Of a stretch of 64,000 nucleotides of DNA, positions 1 through 11,710 are shown in pieces. Position 1 is the stretch's first letter. Each line of letters starts with the position of its first letter. The DNA lies in contig JANAVB010029819.1 in assembly GCA_029216955.1 (NCBI GenBank), positions 34,914,861 through 34,978,860 of the forward strand, read 5' to 3'. The notes beneath the pieces are model-generated. The model worked only from the letters and a program-made list of their open reading frames with translations, ran no database searches and had not been told where the DNA came from. Position numbers and translations under genes: made by a program. The stretch comes from Iris pallida (taxonomy: Eukaryota; Streptophyta; Magnoliopsida; Asparagales; Iridaceae).

Positions 1-2132
1 ATATATATATATATATATATAACATATATATATAGAGGGAAATAGAGAGAGAGATGGAAATGAGAGAGTGTAATAGAGTGAGAGAGAGAGTGAGATAGAG
101 TGAAAGAGAGAGGGGGATAGAGAACAGTGAGAGAGAGAGTGACTGCTAGACTGGACAGGAAAGGAGGGGGGTGTGTTCCAGTTTCCTGGAACCAGGAAAC
201 AGCACCCACACAACACACACAAATGCGCACACACACCCCTACATATATACATACATGTATATACATATGTATATACATGTATACACCCTAAAATCCCACC
301 TACACACTCACATACACATATACTACCTATACATACACTGAAAATACACATATACATGTATAAATCATAATAAAAATATATTTTAAATTCGAATTTGAAA
401 AACTGGGAATATCCCAAATTCTGGAATAATAGCACTGTGCATAGGTAAACATGGTAAACCCATGTACACACACAAAATCGAGCTAAGGCTCGAACCTAAA
501 GGTTGGTAACTGATGCCCCAAGTGTCCTCTAGTGTCTAGGGGGCCTGTCACGACACCACGACACGAAATAATGTGTCCAATCACTCAAAAACCCAATCGG
601 GTAAATCCTGATACGCACACGCGTACACAGCGTCGTGCACGCGTTCCTCACGCTCGTGGACACACCACGAGACACGACACGTCTCGTGGTCATGCACACG
701 TGTAGCCCACATATAGGGCTACACGATAGACACACTGTTACGTGTCCACGTGGTGTCTAGACACGACACGAAGGCCGTGTCCAAGTGGGAAAACTGGGTC
801 TGTGCGCACGTGCACTGTCAGTGCGTGTCCAGTGCGTGGATGATTGCGTGTCCGATACAAAATAAGATACTGTGAAACTTTGGGGGCATGTTCGCAGACA
901 TTGCCCCCGTGTCCATGTCAAATTGTACGTGTCCTAGTGCTCTGTACAGTGAGCACGAAGAGCGTGGTAGCAGGGCACGCACGCGAGCCTCGTGCAGTGA
1001 GTTCGTGTCCATTTTGGACACGGACACAGCATGAAAACGTGCTCAGTCATGGTGTTTCGTGATCAGCATGCCAAGGGCTACCAAAATATATAATTTGTTT
1101 TACATTTTAACAAAATTAAATCCTTTGTGGCATTTCATCAAACAAGGGTTTATAGCCTAGGATACGTGTCCGATATGGACACCAAACCAACTCTAAATCC
1201 TACCAAACTTGACCCACAGTTAGGGTAGTCCTATATGCATGCATTTATGAAGAAAAAACAGAGTTTTAACTAAGTTTGAGGGCATTTACCTATTTGTGCA
1301 ATTCTAAGGAAAATCAATAAAGAGGGGGTGTGCTTCCTTCCACTTTGTGATGTCCAAAGCTTCCAAATTCAGGATTGCTAGCCTCCCTTAGCACCCTTGA
1401 TGTTGTAGGGTCCCAATGCAAAAGACTAGAGTGAATTTGGATCAAAATTGATCAAGTTGTGTAGGTTTGAAGGAATGGGATTTTTCTAGGATTAAAATTC
1501 ATGTAAAAATATTCATGAATGATTTGATGGGATTATATAGGATGTGTGGCTGCTAGGGGGGGTGTCTTGGCCGGCCATGGCAAGGGGGGTGTCCTTGGGT
1601 TTCTTCTAGGTTAAGGCAAAGACTTTGGTGTAAAAGTCTTGATATTTTGAGTAATTAAAGCAAAATATCCATAAAGGCATCCTAAGATATTTATACCACT
1701 TTAACCCATGACTAATTATCCATCCTAAAGCTTCTAGGTTAGTAGCTAACCTCTAGATTAGTGCTAAACTAGGTTAGGGACTAACATGACACTAATCAAT
1801 AATTAAATAATAATAAAAATACATAAATCCAAATAATTCCAAATAAATCCTAGAAAATTACCAAAATACCCTTTAGGCTAAAAAGCCCTAATTTGATGTT
1901 CTAAACCTATGGCTAGGCTCACATGATCATGGTTAGTCTCTAGGTTATGAAATCTCTAGGGTTTACACTAGGGTTATAATAGTAAGTCACAAAGTCATAA
2001 GTCATGACTTAGAAAATGGTTTTAACTAACTAAAAATCACCAAAAATCATATCATGACTATAATACCATTAATAAATAATAAAAATAATAACTTTTCAAA
2101 AATACTCCAATTTCAGAAAACTGGGTGTTACA
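1..2132 (-). repeat. Outer element 3' LTR, clipped by the window start
   Basis: This copy matches about 17560-19695 almost base for base, with scattered transitions, and ends in CA at 2132. In element sense the LTR begins TGTAACACCC. Positions 1-150 are (AT)n followed by GAGA-rich microsatellite. Positions 540-1060 are rich in GACACG/ACGTGTC words. Small frames in this stretch have no codon structure, and I call no gene here. Confidence 0.9.
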
Positions 2133-2147
2133 AGTCTACCCACCTTA
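2133..2147 (-). other. Polypurine tract of the outer element
   Basis: On the minus strand this reads TAAGGTGGGTAGACT and abuts the LTR start TGTAAC. Slightly upstream in element sense is TTCGAGGACGAA (2155-2166 on the plus strand as its complement), a motif repeated before the PPT of the other LTR elements here. It would prime plus-strand DNA synthesis. Confidence 0.75.
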
Positions 2148-3586
2148 AAATAATTTCGTCCTCGAAATTTAGATGGTTGTACTCCTCCTAGGTCAACCTC
2201 CAACAATCAGGGTCGAAGCTACTACCTATCAACATACAAGGTCAACAAGCCAAATATGGGTAGTAGATCTATACTGGGTCATGACCAAAAATTGGTTGGC
2301 AGTTTTAGGTCATAAGGTTCTTGATTTGAATCGAATCAAGGTAACTCCATGGGGTAAATCAGGATGGAGCCTCGGGTCAGGAAAATCGTACTAAGCAAAT
2401 AAAGCACACGATGGTATGCCTGAGTGGGACACTAAGGTCATGGGTGTAGAATGTCATGTCTAGGTCATGTATGTGAAATTAGTTTTGAGAAAACAACTAG
2501 TCTTGTGCTCCTAATTTAAAAGTCACGGTAATGTGCCTACGATGATCACAACTTAGAGTGGGAAAGGTCTATGGCCTAAATTGAACCAAAAATCGGGATG
2601 AAATAGTGGTACCAGGGGGACAGGTTAAATGGGACAGTCTGTGGTCTCATCTAGGTGTACTAGTCATTCTAGATCAATACTGTCCTATGGTATCAAAACG
2701 TATAAGCAATCTAAGGTGTCCTAATTGGGAAGGTAAGGGAACGACAATCATCAAGGCTATAGGGCCGTCTACCATCCTATATGAAAATTGGTTATTAACA
2801 AGTAAGTAAGAAATCATTAAAAGTTACTATTCCATAAAGTGGTAAAAGAAAATTGAAAATTTAGGCACAACAATCACAAATAGATTTTAGTCTTGACACG
2901 ATCTAAGTTGATCAATTTTAGGATAATTGAGATTTGGGCAAGATGGGAGATCAATGAAATCAAGTATGAGCACGAGCATCCAATGATGAAGATCCAGGTC
3001 ATGATTAAATTTAATTCAACTGGATATGAATACGAGGTTCATAGACGATAAAATAATTCCAAGGAGAATTGTCAAGGCTGTTGCGGATAAGATTCTAAGG
3101 CAAGTTTAACTATGTTTCCATCCACGTAGATTAATATATAAAAAAGTGAACCAAAACGCAATAGGTTGATCAGACCATCATGCGTCGGTTCTGATTAGAT
3201 AATATGTTAGTGGGTGTACACCCAATAAAATATATCATGATCAAGCTCGAAAAGGATAAGCTTGTAAAAAAAACTTAAGGATAAATTTATAGCATAAGAT
3301 ATAAGTAAGGGTGAAAATGATGAAAGAAAATGCATAGTCCAAGATCCTTAACCAATCGGGTCAAGCATTCAAGATAAGGTATAAGGTTAAGTATTTAAGG
3401 ATTCAAGCAGAACACCATCACATGCCAGGTCGAAAGAATTGAGCCAAGGTGGATCTCTAATTGAAATAAGAATTAATTTAGTATCATGGTAGAGGTTATA
3501 GTTTAGCCATTTGACCAGAAAATCATATCAAGGAAATAGAGTACAAGAAGACGGGTTGTAGTAGGACAGGGAATACCTACATGAAG
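2148..3586 (-). other. Non-coding interior of the outer element, 3' part
   Basis: No reading frame longer than about 75 codons occurs, and none resembles a retroelement protein. The sequence is AT-rich. The segment at about 2445-2565 has a diverged direct repeat at about 14643-14750 (shared AACAACTAGT and AGTCACGGTAATG words), so the interior contains an old internal duplication. Confidence 0.6.
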
Positions 3587-3591
3587 GTAGG
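3587..3591. repeat. Target-site duplication GTAGG, left copy
   Basis: GTAGG directly precedes the inner LTR at 3592, and the same five bases follow the right LTR at 14638-14642. A 5-bp duplication is typical of Ty3/gypsy integrases and shows that the inner element arrived as one intact insertion. Confidence 0.95.
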
Positions 3592-6517
3592 TGTCACGCC
3601 CCAGAACCAAAATACTGGAGAGCGAGGGAATGACTCAGCCAGCTACGTATTACGGGTAGATGAATACCGTATAATACGATCAAAGCTGTCTAACCAGACG
3701 AGGGGGTGCATACTACATAAAGGTCTTACTATGGTCATTTCGCATCTATTGTCTCAATCATTCAAATAAGAAACAGTAATACAGAACATGTAAGATAAAG
3801 CAGTAAGGCGTCCCAAACTCTCAGTCAGAATGTTCTGGAAATCTGGCTTTACAAAACATAGCCAGATGGTATAGTAAGGTATACACAATTGTTATCAGCT
3901 GCAGTCTGACTTAATTACAATCATGCAAAAGTAAGTACAAGATAATCCGACTAACATGTCGGTGCCAAACGGCTAAGTATAAAGGTAAATAACAAAACGA
4001 GCGGTGAAGTAAGGAACCCACTCGAGTCCTCCTGCGATCATCCCTCTAGTATTGACCATCTTAGAGGTAGAAGTAAGCTGGATCCTCGGGGACCGGCTCT
4101 AAATCTGGCCATGCAAAACCAGAGAGGTTAGACCTATAATAGCAAGTACCACAAGGAAGGACGATATGAAGGACTAAACCAGTAAGTAAAAGAATATAAT
4201 AATAGATCTCTGCTTGCTACTAGGATTCACATCACATCACGACACTTCGAACCAACCTCACAACCAAACAAGGACAGAAGTTGGCCCGTCATGTCCTGAC
4301 ATTCTGATCATCTCAGTTAGGTAACAGAGTAGTACAGTACACAAACAAATCATCTTGAATGGCCAATCAAATTCTACGGCTTGCTATTGTGAGTCCCAAG
4401 TTATCCTGGAATAATGCAATAAAGATTCCTCAGTTCTTACTATGTGCGAGCAAGGCTAGTCTATCCAGTCAATCATGTGCGCCAATCATGTAGTTAGACG
4501 AGTCCCAGCGAGATGCCCGCCGTTATAGCATGTACAATAATATAAGCAGATACTGTTCCCTGCCCGTATGACAGATTTACAGTATCTGTGGAAACCAGCC
4601 GACCCGTCGGGCACTTAATAGTCCCAAGGGGGCTGCCATATAAGAACTCAGGAATCCATTCTCTCCATGCCATCATTATTTTATTTAACTTAATAGTCTC
4701 TACGTTGAGTGAAGTTCCATGCCGTGGATCATGGTCGTTCAAATGAGTACTTTCGTACGGGGTACGATATGCGCAACTCTACAACGATACCCGTGCGGCT
4801 AGGTTATAGGTTTTATATAGCGTGATGCAACAATCAAATTAACCACGGAATAATCATGCCTTGACCATAAAGTACACATGCTGTCTTTGTAAGATAAATA
4901 GATAATTTAATAATAAATAATTACTTTGAAGCCTGCATGTGCCTGTATGCCAATATTCGGGATCGGCTAATCGAGTATAATAGTTCATTACATGAACGTG
5001 TCTCATTCATTCAATTCAATAAGACGACTAGCCAGTCTCTTAGTTCCAACTAGGAACGCATGATCAATTATTAGTCAACGTCACAATCATTATTAATGGT
5101 GACAAGGCATGAAAGTCAATTAGTATTACATGGGGTCGAGCCTATAACTCCTCAGAGTTAAGTTCTAGTCATACTGGGTATCCATGGATCAATCAAGACA
5201 CATGACACATTCCACATAACAATCTGTATTAACAATATTAACATATCATGATTTATCAAGAAATTCACGCAAAAAGGCGTAAGGATATAATAGAAGAATT
5301 ATCATGCCATCATTAAATGAATATGTTGAGGAATAAATAAAAACACCCATGTCAGAAAGTCACGCCAACAAGTCTATACTAAGGCCAAAAGTCACACAAG
5401 AGGTCTATGCTTAAGACCAACAAGTCACGCTAAGTCTAGCTGGGGTGAGCGTAGAAATTGGGCGTGAACAGTGAGCGTGAAAAGTGATACACGCTGGCAA
5501 GCGTGAGCGTAAAAAGTCATGCAAGCAAGCACAGCGTGAGCGTGAAGGGAAAATCAACGCACGTACAAGAGAGCGTGACTAAAAATTCACGCACTCATGG
5601 AAGTGTGCGTGACTAAAAATACACGCAGACTCGTGGATGTGTGCGTGACTAAAAATACACGCACGCTCATGAGAACGTGAGCGTGACTAAAAATACACGC
5701 ACGCTCATGAGAACGTGAGCGTGACTAAAAATACACGCACGCTCATGAGAACGTGAGCGTGACTAAAAATACACGCTAACATGTAAGAACATAAGCGTGT
5801 CTCAAAATCTACGCAGATACGTAAAGACGTGTGCATGACTGGGCTGATGTTTTACACGAGCACGTAAGAACGTGTGCGTGCACATCTCCCGAACTCCAAG
5901 TCCTATGGAGCCTTCGTTCCAGCCAGAAAATGAAGTTCCCAGCCAGAAACACGCTAAGTTGGGAGAACCAAAAACCCATGAACAGCCGAAATACAACAAC
6001 TTAGATCTAGGAAAAACCAGCCACAGAAATCAAAAACGTTAAGAACTAATCTCTCTCAGAATCATGAGAGGAAGGGAAATGAACCACAAAAATGGTTCTC
6101 CAAGCAAGAAGCAAGATTGCACTTGCCTTCTCCTGCTGCTGGTAGGTGGTGGAGAGTAATGAGAGGAAGAAGAAGAAGTAATGGTGAGAATGAAGTAATG
6201 AGGAGAGAGAATGGAGATGGTGGCTTTAAATAGGGGAAGTGTGGTAGGTGGGAGTTAATGGGCCGGGTCTGTAGGGGTTCGGCCAAGGCCAACCCGAAGG
6301 TAAACAGAAGAAGGTAAAAGCAGAAAATAAATGCAGGAATAAAATACAGGTAATAAAATTGCAGGAAATTAATTAACATGAAAATTAAAGAGCAGATAAT
6401 TAATTAACATAAAAATTTAAGGGAATTTAAATACAAACTAATACATGATAAATACTAAACAAATACTCATGAGTTGTATATGTATAAAAATACGCATTCC
6501 GGGAACGGGGAGTGACA
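3592..6517 (-). repeat. Inner element 3' LTR
   Basis: It begins TGTCACGCCC and ends GAGTGACA on the plus strand, so in element sense it runs TGTCACTCCCC to GGGCGTGACA. It is nearly identical to 11711-14637. A GCGTG/CACGC tandem block lies near 5610-5785. The short frames at 4494-4742 and 5802-6379 recur at the same offsets in the other LTR and are not genes. Confidence 0.95.
5608..5785. repeat. About 38-bp tandem repeats with CACGC/GCGTG arms inside the inner LTR
   Basis: Three near-perfect copies of a 38-bp unit (GACTAAAAATACACGCACGC..., GAC starts at 5647, 5685 and 5723) are followed by degenerate units. Each unit holds CACGC and GCGTG in opposite orientation, so each can fold on itself. 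The matching block in the other LTR is at about 13727-13905. Confidence 0.85.
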
Positions 6518-6533
6518 TCTCTACCCACCTTAG
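6518..6533 (-). other. Polypurine tract of the inner element
   Basis: The minus strand reads CTAAGGTGGGTAGAGA directly before LTR start TGTCACTCC. The core AAGGTGGGTAGA is shared with the outer element's PPT. Confidence 0.75.
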
Positions 6534-6734
6534 AAAAAATTCCGTTCTCGAAATTTCAAATCCAAGCTGGTAAAAATATCGGAGCTAAATTAATACAAGC
6601 AATTCTAGTGAGCAAGCAATCATTTTTACCACATCAAAAGCAAGTACTATATATGTAAATTCATCAATCCATGATATCAAGTAGCTCTACCCATAAAGCG
6701 ATAAGCATGAGAAATCAGGACAATCAAGGTATAC

Positions 6735-9700
6735 AGAAAGAGATATACCTTGTGAGTCAAACAGGTGTGGATACCGTGATCAGATATCATCATCACGTTC
6801 CCACGTTGACTCTCCCAAGGAGTGATGACCCCAAGCAACACGGACAAGACTAATTGTTCGGTTCTTGAGTATCTTCTATCTTCGATCCAAAATGGACACA
6901 GGCTGTTCCTCGTAAGACGGATTGGTACCAACAACCAGCTCAGAGTGATCGAGGACATGGCTTGGGTCCGATATATACCTACGTAATTGAGATACATGAA
7001 ATACGTCATGCACCTCTCGTAACGAAGGTGGGAGGGATAAACGATAAGCAACATCGCCTATCCGATCAAGAATAACGAATGGGCCTGCGTACCGCGGACT
7101 CAATTTCCCGCGAATGCCAAATCTAATGACCCCACGAGTAGGTGAGATCCGCAAGAATACGTGGTCCCTAACAGAAAATTCTAACGGCCTACGATGCTGG
7201 TCCGTCCAATGACGATGCCGATCCTGCGCAACTCGAAGTCGCTCTTTAATTCTTTTAACTACTTCAACCGTCTGAACAATCATCTCCGGGCCCAACATCT
7301 TCCTCTCTCCGATATCATCCCATGCAAGCGGTGACCTACACTTCTTACCGTATAGTGCTTCAAATGGTGCCATCTGGATACTGGCTTGATAACTATTGTT
7401 ATATGAAAACTCGACCAAGTGTAGGTGACTCTCCCAAGACCCTCCAAAATCCAAAGTGTAAGCTCGTAACATGTCTTCTAAAGTCTGAATCGTCCTTTCT
7501 GATTGCCCATCTGTCTACGGATGGTATGCCGTGCTAAATCTTAACTTGGTACCCAGACTATGATGTAAACTCTTCCAGAAGTGTGATGTAAAGCGGGTAT
7601 CTCGATCCGACACAATACTGACAGGGACTCCATGCTGCCTGACTATCTGTTGCATATATAACTCTGCCAACTTTTCTGTAGATTGTCCTACTCTGAAAGG
7701 AAGAAAGTGTGCTACCTTTGTAAGACGATCTACTATCACCCAAATAGCATCCTTACCACTTGGCGATCTCGGTAAACCGGTTACAAAGTCTATTGTAATA
7801 TGCTCCCATTTTCATTTCGGGATAGGAAGCGGTTGCAATAATCCAGATGGCCTCTGCTGTTCTGCCTTCACTTACTGACATACCAAGCAACGGGAAACAA
7901 ATCTAGCTATCTCCCTCTTCATCCCGTTCCACCAGAAATGCTGCTTGATATCTTGGTACATCTTGGTCCCTCCAGGGTGAATAGAATACTGAGAACTGTG
8001 AGCTTCTGTCATAACCTCCTGTCTGATATCTCCACTAGGCACACATAGACGTGATCCAAACCTAAGCGTACCATCTTCATGAATTTGCATCTCCTTCCTG
8101 AGTCCTGACTCACATTCTGCCCTAAGCTTCTGAATCCTTGGGTCTTGTGCCTGAGCTGCCTTGATCCTGTCTACTAAGTCAGATTGAACTTGCAGACTTG
8201 CTAGAACTCCCACATCACTAGGAAGTATAACTTCGATGCCCATCTCCTGAAGGTCTTCTAAGATATGCTTCTGTGTTGTCAGCATAAATGCGCCGCCTCT
8301 CCTGCTAAGAGCGTCTGCTACTATATTAGCCTTGCCTGGATGATACTGAAACTCCACGTCATAATCCTTAATCAACTCTAACCACCTTCTCTGCCTCATG
8401 TTTAGTTCCTTCTGAGTAAAGATGTACTTCAGACTTTTATGATCTGTGTACATCTCTACTCAGTCACCATATAAATAATGCCTCCATAGCTTCAGAGCAA
8501 ACACTACTGCCGCTAACTCCAAATCATGAGTTGGGTAATTCTTCTCGTGGTCCCGAAGCTGCCTAGATGCATACGCTATCACCTTCCCATGTTGCATAAG
8601 GACACATCCAAGTCCTTTACCTGACGCATCACAATATACTGTAAAACCTCCGGGTCCAACTGGCAATGTAAGAATAGGTGCTGATATCAACTTCTGCTTC
8701 AAAGTCTCGAATGATGCCTGACATTCTGCCGACCAAACGAATGGCACATCCTTCCGGGTCAAGCGGGTCATAGGTGCTGAAAGCCTTGCAAAGTTTGACA
8801 CAAACCTTCTGTAATATCCTGCCAATCCCAAGAAACTCCGTACATCCGCTACGGTCTTGGGTACTGGCCAACTCTCTACTGCTTCTACCTTCTTGGGATC
8901 TACTGCTACTCCAGCTCCTGATATGATATGACCCAAAAATGAAATGTGATCCGACCAAAACTCACACTTGCTGAGCTTGGCATACAACTGGTTCTCTCTC
9001 AGAACCTGCAACACTTTCCGGAGGTGGTCTTCATGCTCCTCTTCACTAGCAGAGTATACGAGAATGTCGTCAAGAAACACAACGACAAACTGGTCTAAAT
9101 ATGGCATAAAGATACGGTTCATCAAATCCATGAATATTGCTGGAGTATTGGTCAAACCAAACGGCATTACTAAAAACTCGTAATGCCCATACTTCGACCT
9201 GAATGCTGTCTTGGAAATATCCTCCTTCCGAACCCTTACCTGATGGTACCCTGAACGAAGATCTATCTTGGAGAAAACTCTAGCTTTGCTCAACTAATCA
9301 AATAAGTCGTCGATCCTGGGTAATGGGTACTTGTTCTTCACTGTTGCCGCGTTAAGCTTCCTGTAGTCAATGCATAATCTGGATGACCCATCCTTCTTTC
9401 CCACAAGTACCACTGGTACTGCCCACGGTGATACACTAGCTTGGATGAACTTCTTCTCCTTCAATTCCTCTATATGTTGATATACCCTGGCCTGCTCCGA
9501 ATCCGCCATTCTATAAACCCGATCTGATATCGTTTAGTTCCTGGTGCCAATTCTATACTGAACTCAATATCTCTAACTGGTGGTAGACCTGGAAGTTCTT
9601 CAGGAAATACGTCGAGAAATTCTTCAACTACCTTCGGAATCTGAACTTCCTCCATTGCCGTCACTACTCCCTGCTCTTGCTGAGTTGCCTCTGATCTGAC

Positions 9701-10260
9701 TAAGGTAAACCTCTTCATGCCTGGAATATCAAAAGATACACTCCCTCTATGACAATCTATTGTCGCATGACTGTCTTTCAGCCAGTCCATGCCTAAGATA
9801 ACGTCGAAATTTCCGACAGAAAATTCTATCAACCGGGCAGGTAAGGAATGCCCGCAAACCACAACGCTACATGCTAAAATAACTCTACTAACTCCTACGA
9901 GCCCATTACCAGTGAGTATATTCAACCTCCCTGGCAATGCCTCGAACTCCATTCCTAGTCGTGTCGCAAATCGTGCAGATATAAATGAATGGGATGCTCC
10001 CGAATCAAACAATGCTACTGCGGGATATGAGGCGACGAGAATGTTACCTGCCACAACATCTCCCGATGCCAATGCCTCTTCCAAGGACAGAGTGAATGCT
10101 TGCCCTCGACCTCCTTGCTGATTTCCATGCTGCGGCCTAGCCTGGTGCTGCTGCTGGCCCCTGCCTTGATGATGCAGGGGTGGTCTATGCTGGTGTTGCT
10201 GCATCGGCGGTCCCTGCTGCCGAAACATCTGAGCCTGCGGACGCTGTGCCAACAGCCTTA
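6735..10260 (-). pseudogene. pol: Defective pol of the inner chromovirus (PR-RT-RNaseH-IN-chromodomain)
   Basis: Reading leftward, the aspartic protease shows ALFDSGASHSFIS near 9990-10030. RT spans about 9509-8800 with YRKLN and the catalytic FLDD box. RNase H follows with [14 protein letters not shown] and, past a stop, YTDHKSLKY. The integrase zinc finger (H-H-C-C, ending CLVC) is near 8000-7880, and the DDE core has [11 protein letters not shown] and TDGQSER. A chromodomain-like tail follows, with WGHHSLGESTWER and RYPHLF, near 6830-6745. In-frame stops lie near 9295, 8461, 7873, 7813, 7516, 6872 and 6783. Many of them look like CAG/CGA/TGG codons turned to TAG/TGA by C-to-T change. Frameshifts lie near 10260-10300, where gag and pol separate, and near 9520-9540. 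The domain order is certain. This copy cannot make a full polyprotein. Confidence 0.92.
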
Positions 10261-11592
10261 CTGCCACTGCTGGTCCTCGATATTGGCTGCCCCTGGGGTT
10301 GGCAGAGCAGGAAACTGCTGTCCTGGTCCTCCTGACCTCGAATTCATAGGACATGTGGTAACCCGATGGTCTGGATTTCCACATATCAGACACAGTCCAT
10401 TTAATGTCCGACACACATCTCTAGTGTGTCCTATCTTCCCACAATAAGTGCAGCCCGCCGGGGGTTGCTGGTTCTTCTTCTGTTGCTGTTGTTGCTGCTG
10501 CTGCTGCCTGGGTGGTGCTGGCCCTCGTATCGCCACATCGTGGATACGAACGCCAGTGGATGGTGCTGTTGTTCGGGGCGATGCTCCCCCTCCTCCTTCA
10601 ATCTGACTGTGGGATCTCTTCTGACCCCCAGTCCTTGTCGCAAGCCTCTGAATGGTGAGCTCATGCCTTCGAGTTGCCGTCAATATCTTATCAAAAGTTT
10701 GGTAATTGTGCCCTTCTATCAATTGCAAGAGCTCAAGATGAAACCCTTGCTGAAACCTCATGGCCCTCTGGCGCTCCGTTGCTACCATCTCTGGGGCGAA
10801 TCTACTCAATCTGCAGAACTCTGCTGCATAAGCATCTACAGTCTTACCGGCCTGCTTGAGGTTGATAAACTTCTGTTGTAGCTCAAACTGCGCCACAACT
10901 CCATAGTACTTGGTCTTGAATCTTGCAGTGAAATCGTCCCAAGCCACAGGACGTCTGATGCCCACTTCCTCTGATTTCCACCAATCACGTGCGAGATCCT
11001 GAAGTAACAACTTTACTAGATCCACACGCTCTTCTGCCGGTACCTTAGCTGCTGTCAGAATAGCCTCCATATCCTTAAGCCATGCATCTGCTGAAATGGT
11101 ATCCTCCGTGCCCTCGAAACGGCGGGGGTTGTACTTGCAAAACCTGGCTGATGCTCCTGAATCTGGCCTCACTCCTCTTTCCAATGCCGTCTGCAATCCT
11201 TGGTTGAGTAACACATTCTGCTCTTGTAGCTGAGTGTGCATGCGCTGCTGGGCTAACATCTGATATTGCTGAGCAGCCATCATTCCTCTCATGATCTCCA
11301 GAAGGGCTGGTGTGTCCACTTCTACAGGGGTAGGTGGAACTATGGGTGGGTTTGAAATATCCGGATACTGCGGTCCAACTGCTGGTTCTACTATCACTTC
11401 TTCCTGGATAGTCTCCTGAGGTGAGACTGGCCCTGGTTGCTGACCAACCTGGTCATGTTGCCCATGTTGCCCTTGTTGTTGCTGTCCAGTTCTGACCGAT
11501 GCGGACGAAGTGCCCCTAAGAAAAGGGACAAGAGAACAATCAAACGACCGGACATGAAGGATCAATGAAGTCAAAGGATACCAGAATGTCAA
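10258..11592 (-). CDS. gag: Gag of the inner chromovirus, 444 codons
   Basis: This is an open frame with a retrotransposon-gag capsid region (residues about 150-300, including DAWLKDMEAIL, DLARDWWKS and RFKTKYYG). Two CCHC zinc knuckles follow near the C-terminus, CTYCGKIGHTRDVC and CLICGNPDHRVTTC. A glutamine run lies between them and the capsid region and is encoded by the CAG/CAA repeat near 10470-10510. The N-terminus is Gln/Pro-rich. The protein would coat element RNA in virus-like particles. In Tekay-type elements gag and pol usually form one frame, so the stop at 10258 probably marks a frameshift and not a natural end. The start is the first ATG of the frame; a later start after the LTR-proximal leader is possible. 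Confidence 0.88.
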   Translation of the reverse strand: MTFWYPLTSLILHVRSFDCSLVPFLRGTSSASVRTGQQQQGQHGQHDQVGQQPGPVSPQETIQEEVIVEPAVGPQYPDISNPPIVPPTPVEVDTPALLEIMRGMMAAQQYQMLAQQRMHTQLQEQNVLLNQGLQTALERGVRPDSGASARFCKYNPRRFEGTEDTISADAWLKDMEAILTAAKVPAEERVDLVKLLLQDLARDWWKSEEVGIRRPVAWDDFTARFKTKYYGVVAQFELQQKFINLKQAGKTVDAYAAEFCRLSRFAPEMVATERQRAMRFQQGFHLELLQLIEGHNYQTFDKILTATRRHELTIQRLATRTGGQKRSHSQIEGGGGASPRTTAPSTGVRIHDVAIRGPAPPRQQQQQQQQQKKNQQPPAGCTYCGKIGHTRDVCRTLNGLCLICGNPDHRVTTCPMNSRSGGPGQQFPALPTPGAANIEDQQWQ

Positions 11593-11685
11593 GCAAGAGT
11601 TGAGAATAACGAATCAGGAGATCAAGGGAAAACATGTGTGATCGAGACATCCTATAAATTAAAACACCCCACCGTCTGAAATCAG

Positions 11686-11702
11686 ACCTGCATGGGCCAC
11701 CA
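11686..11702 (-). other. Primer-binding site for tRNA-Ile(AAU), inner element
   Basis: The plus strand reads ACCTGCATGGGCCACCA, which equals the 3' end of plant tRNA-Ile(AAU) with its CCA tail. The minus strand TGGTGGCCCATGCAGGT is therefore a 17-nt PBS. It sits 8 nt inside the 5' LTR end (11711). The tRNA identity comes from my memory of the plant tRNA sequence. Confidence 0.85.
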
Positions 11703-11710
11703 CTAAAACT

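Noticed and set aside
2173..3769. Small plus-strand frames in the outer interior and LTR start
   Set aside because: They are 60-75 codons, without codon bias, and on the strand opposite to the element. There is no similarity to any retroelement protein.
9789..10881. Plus-strand frames of 110-151 codons over gag and protease
   Set aside because: They are antisense shadows of the gag-pol frames, whose CAG/CAA repeats give Leu-rich reverse frames.
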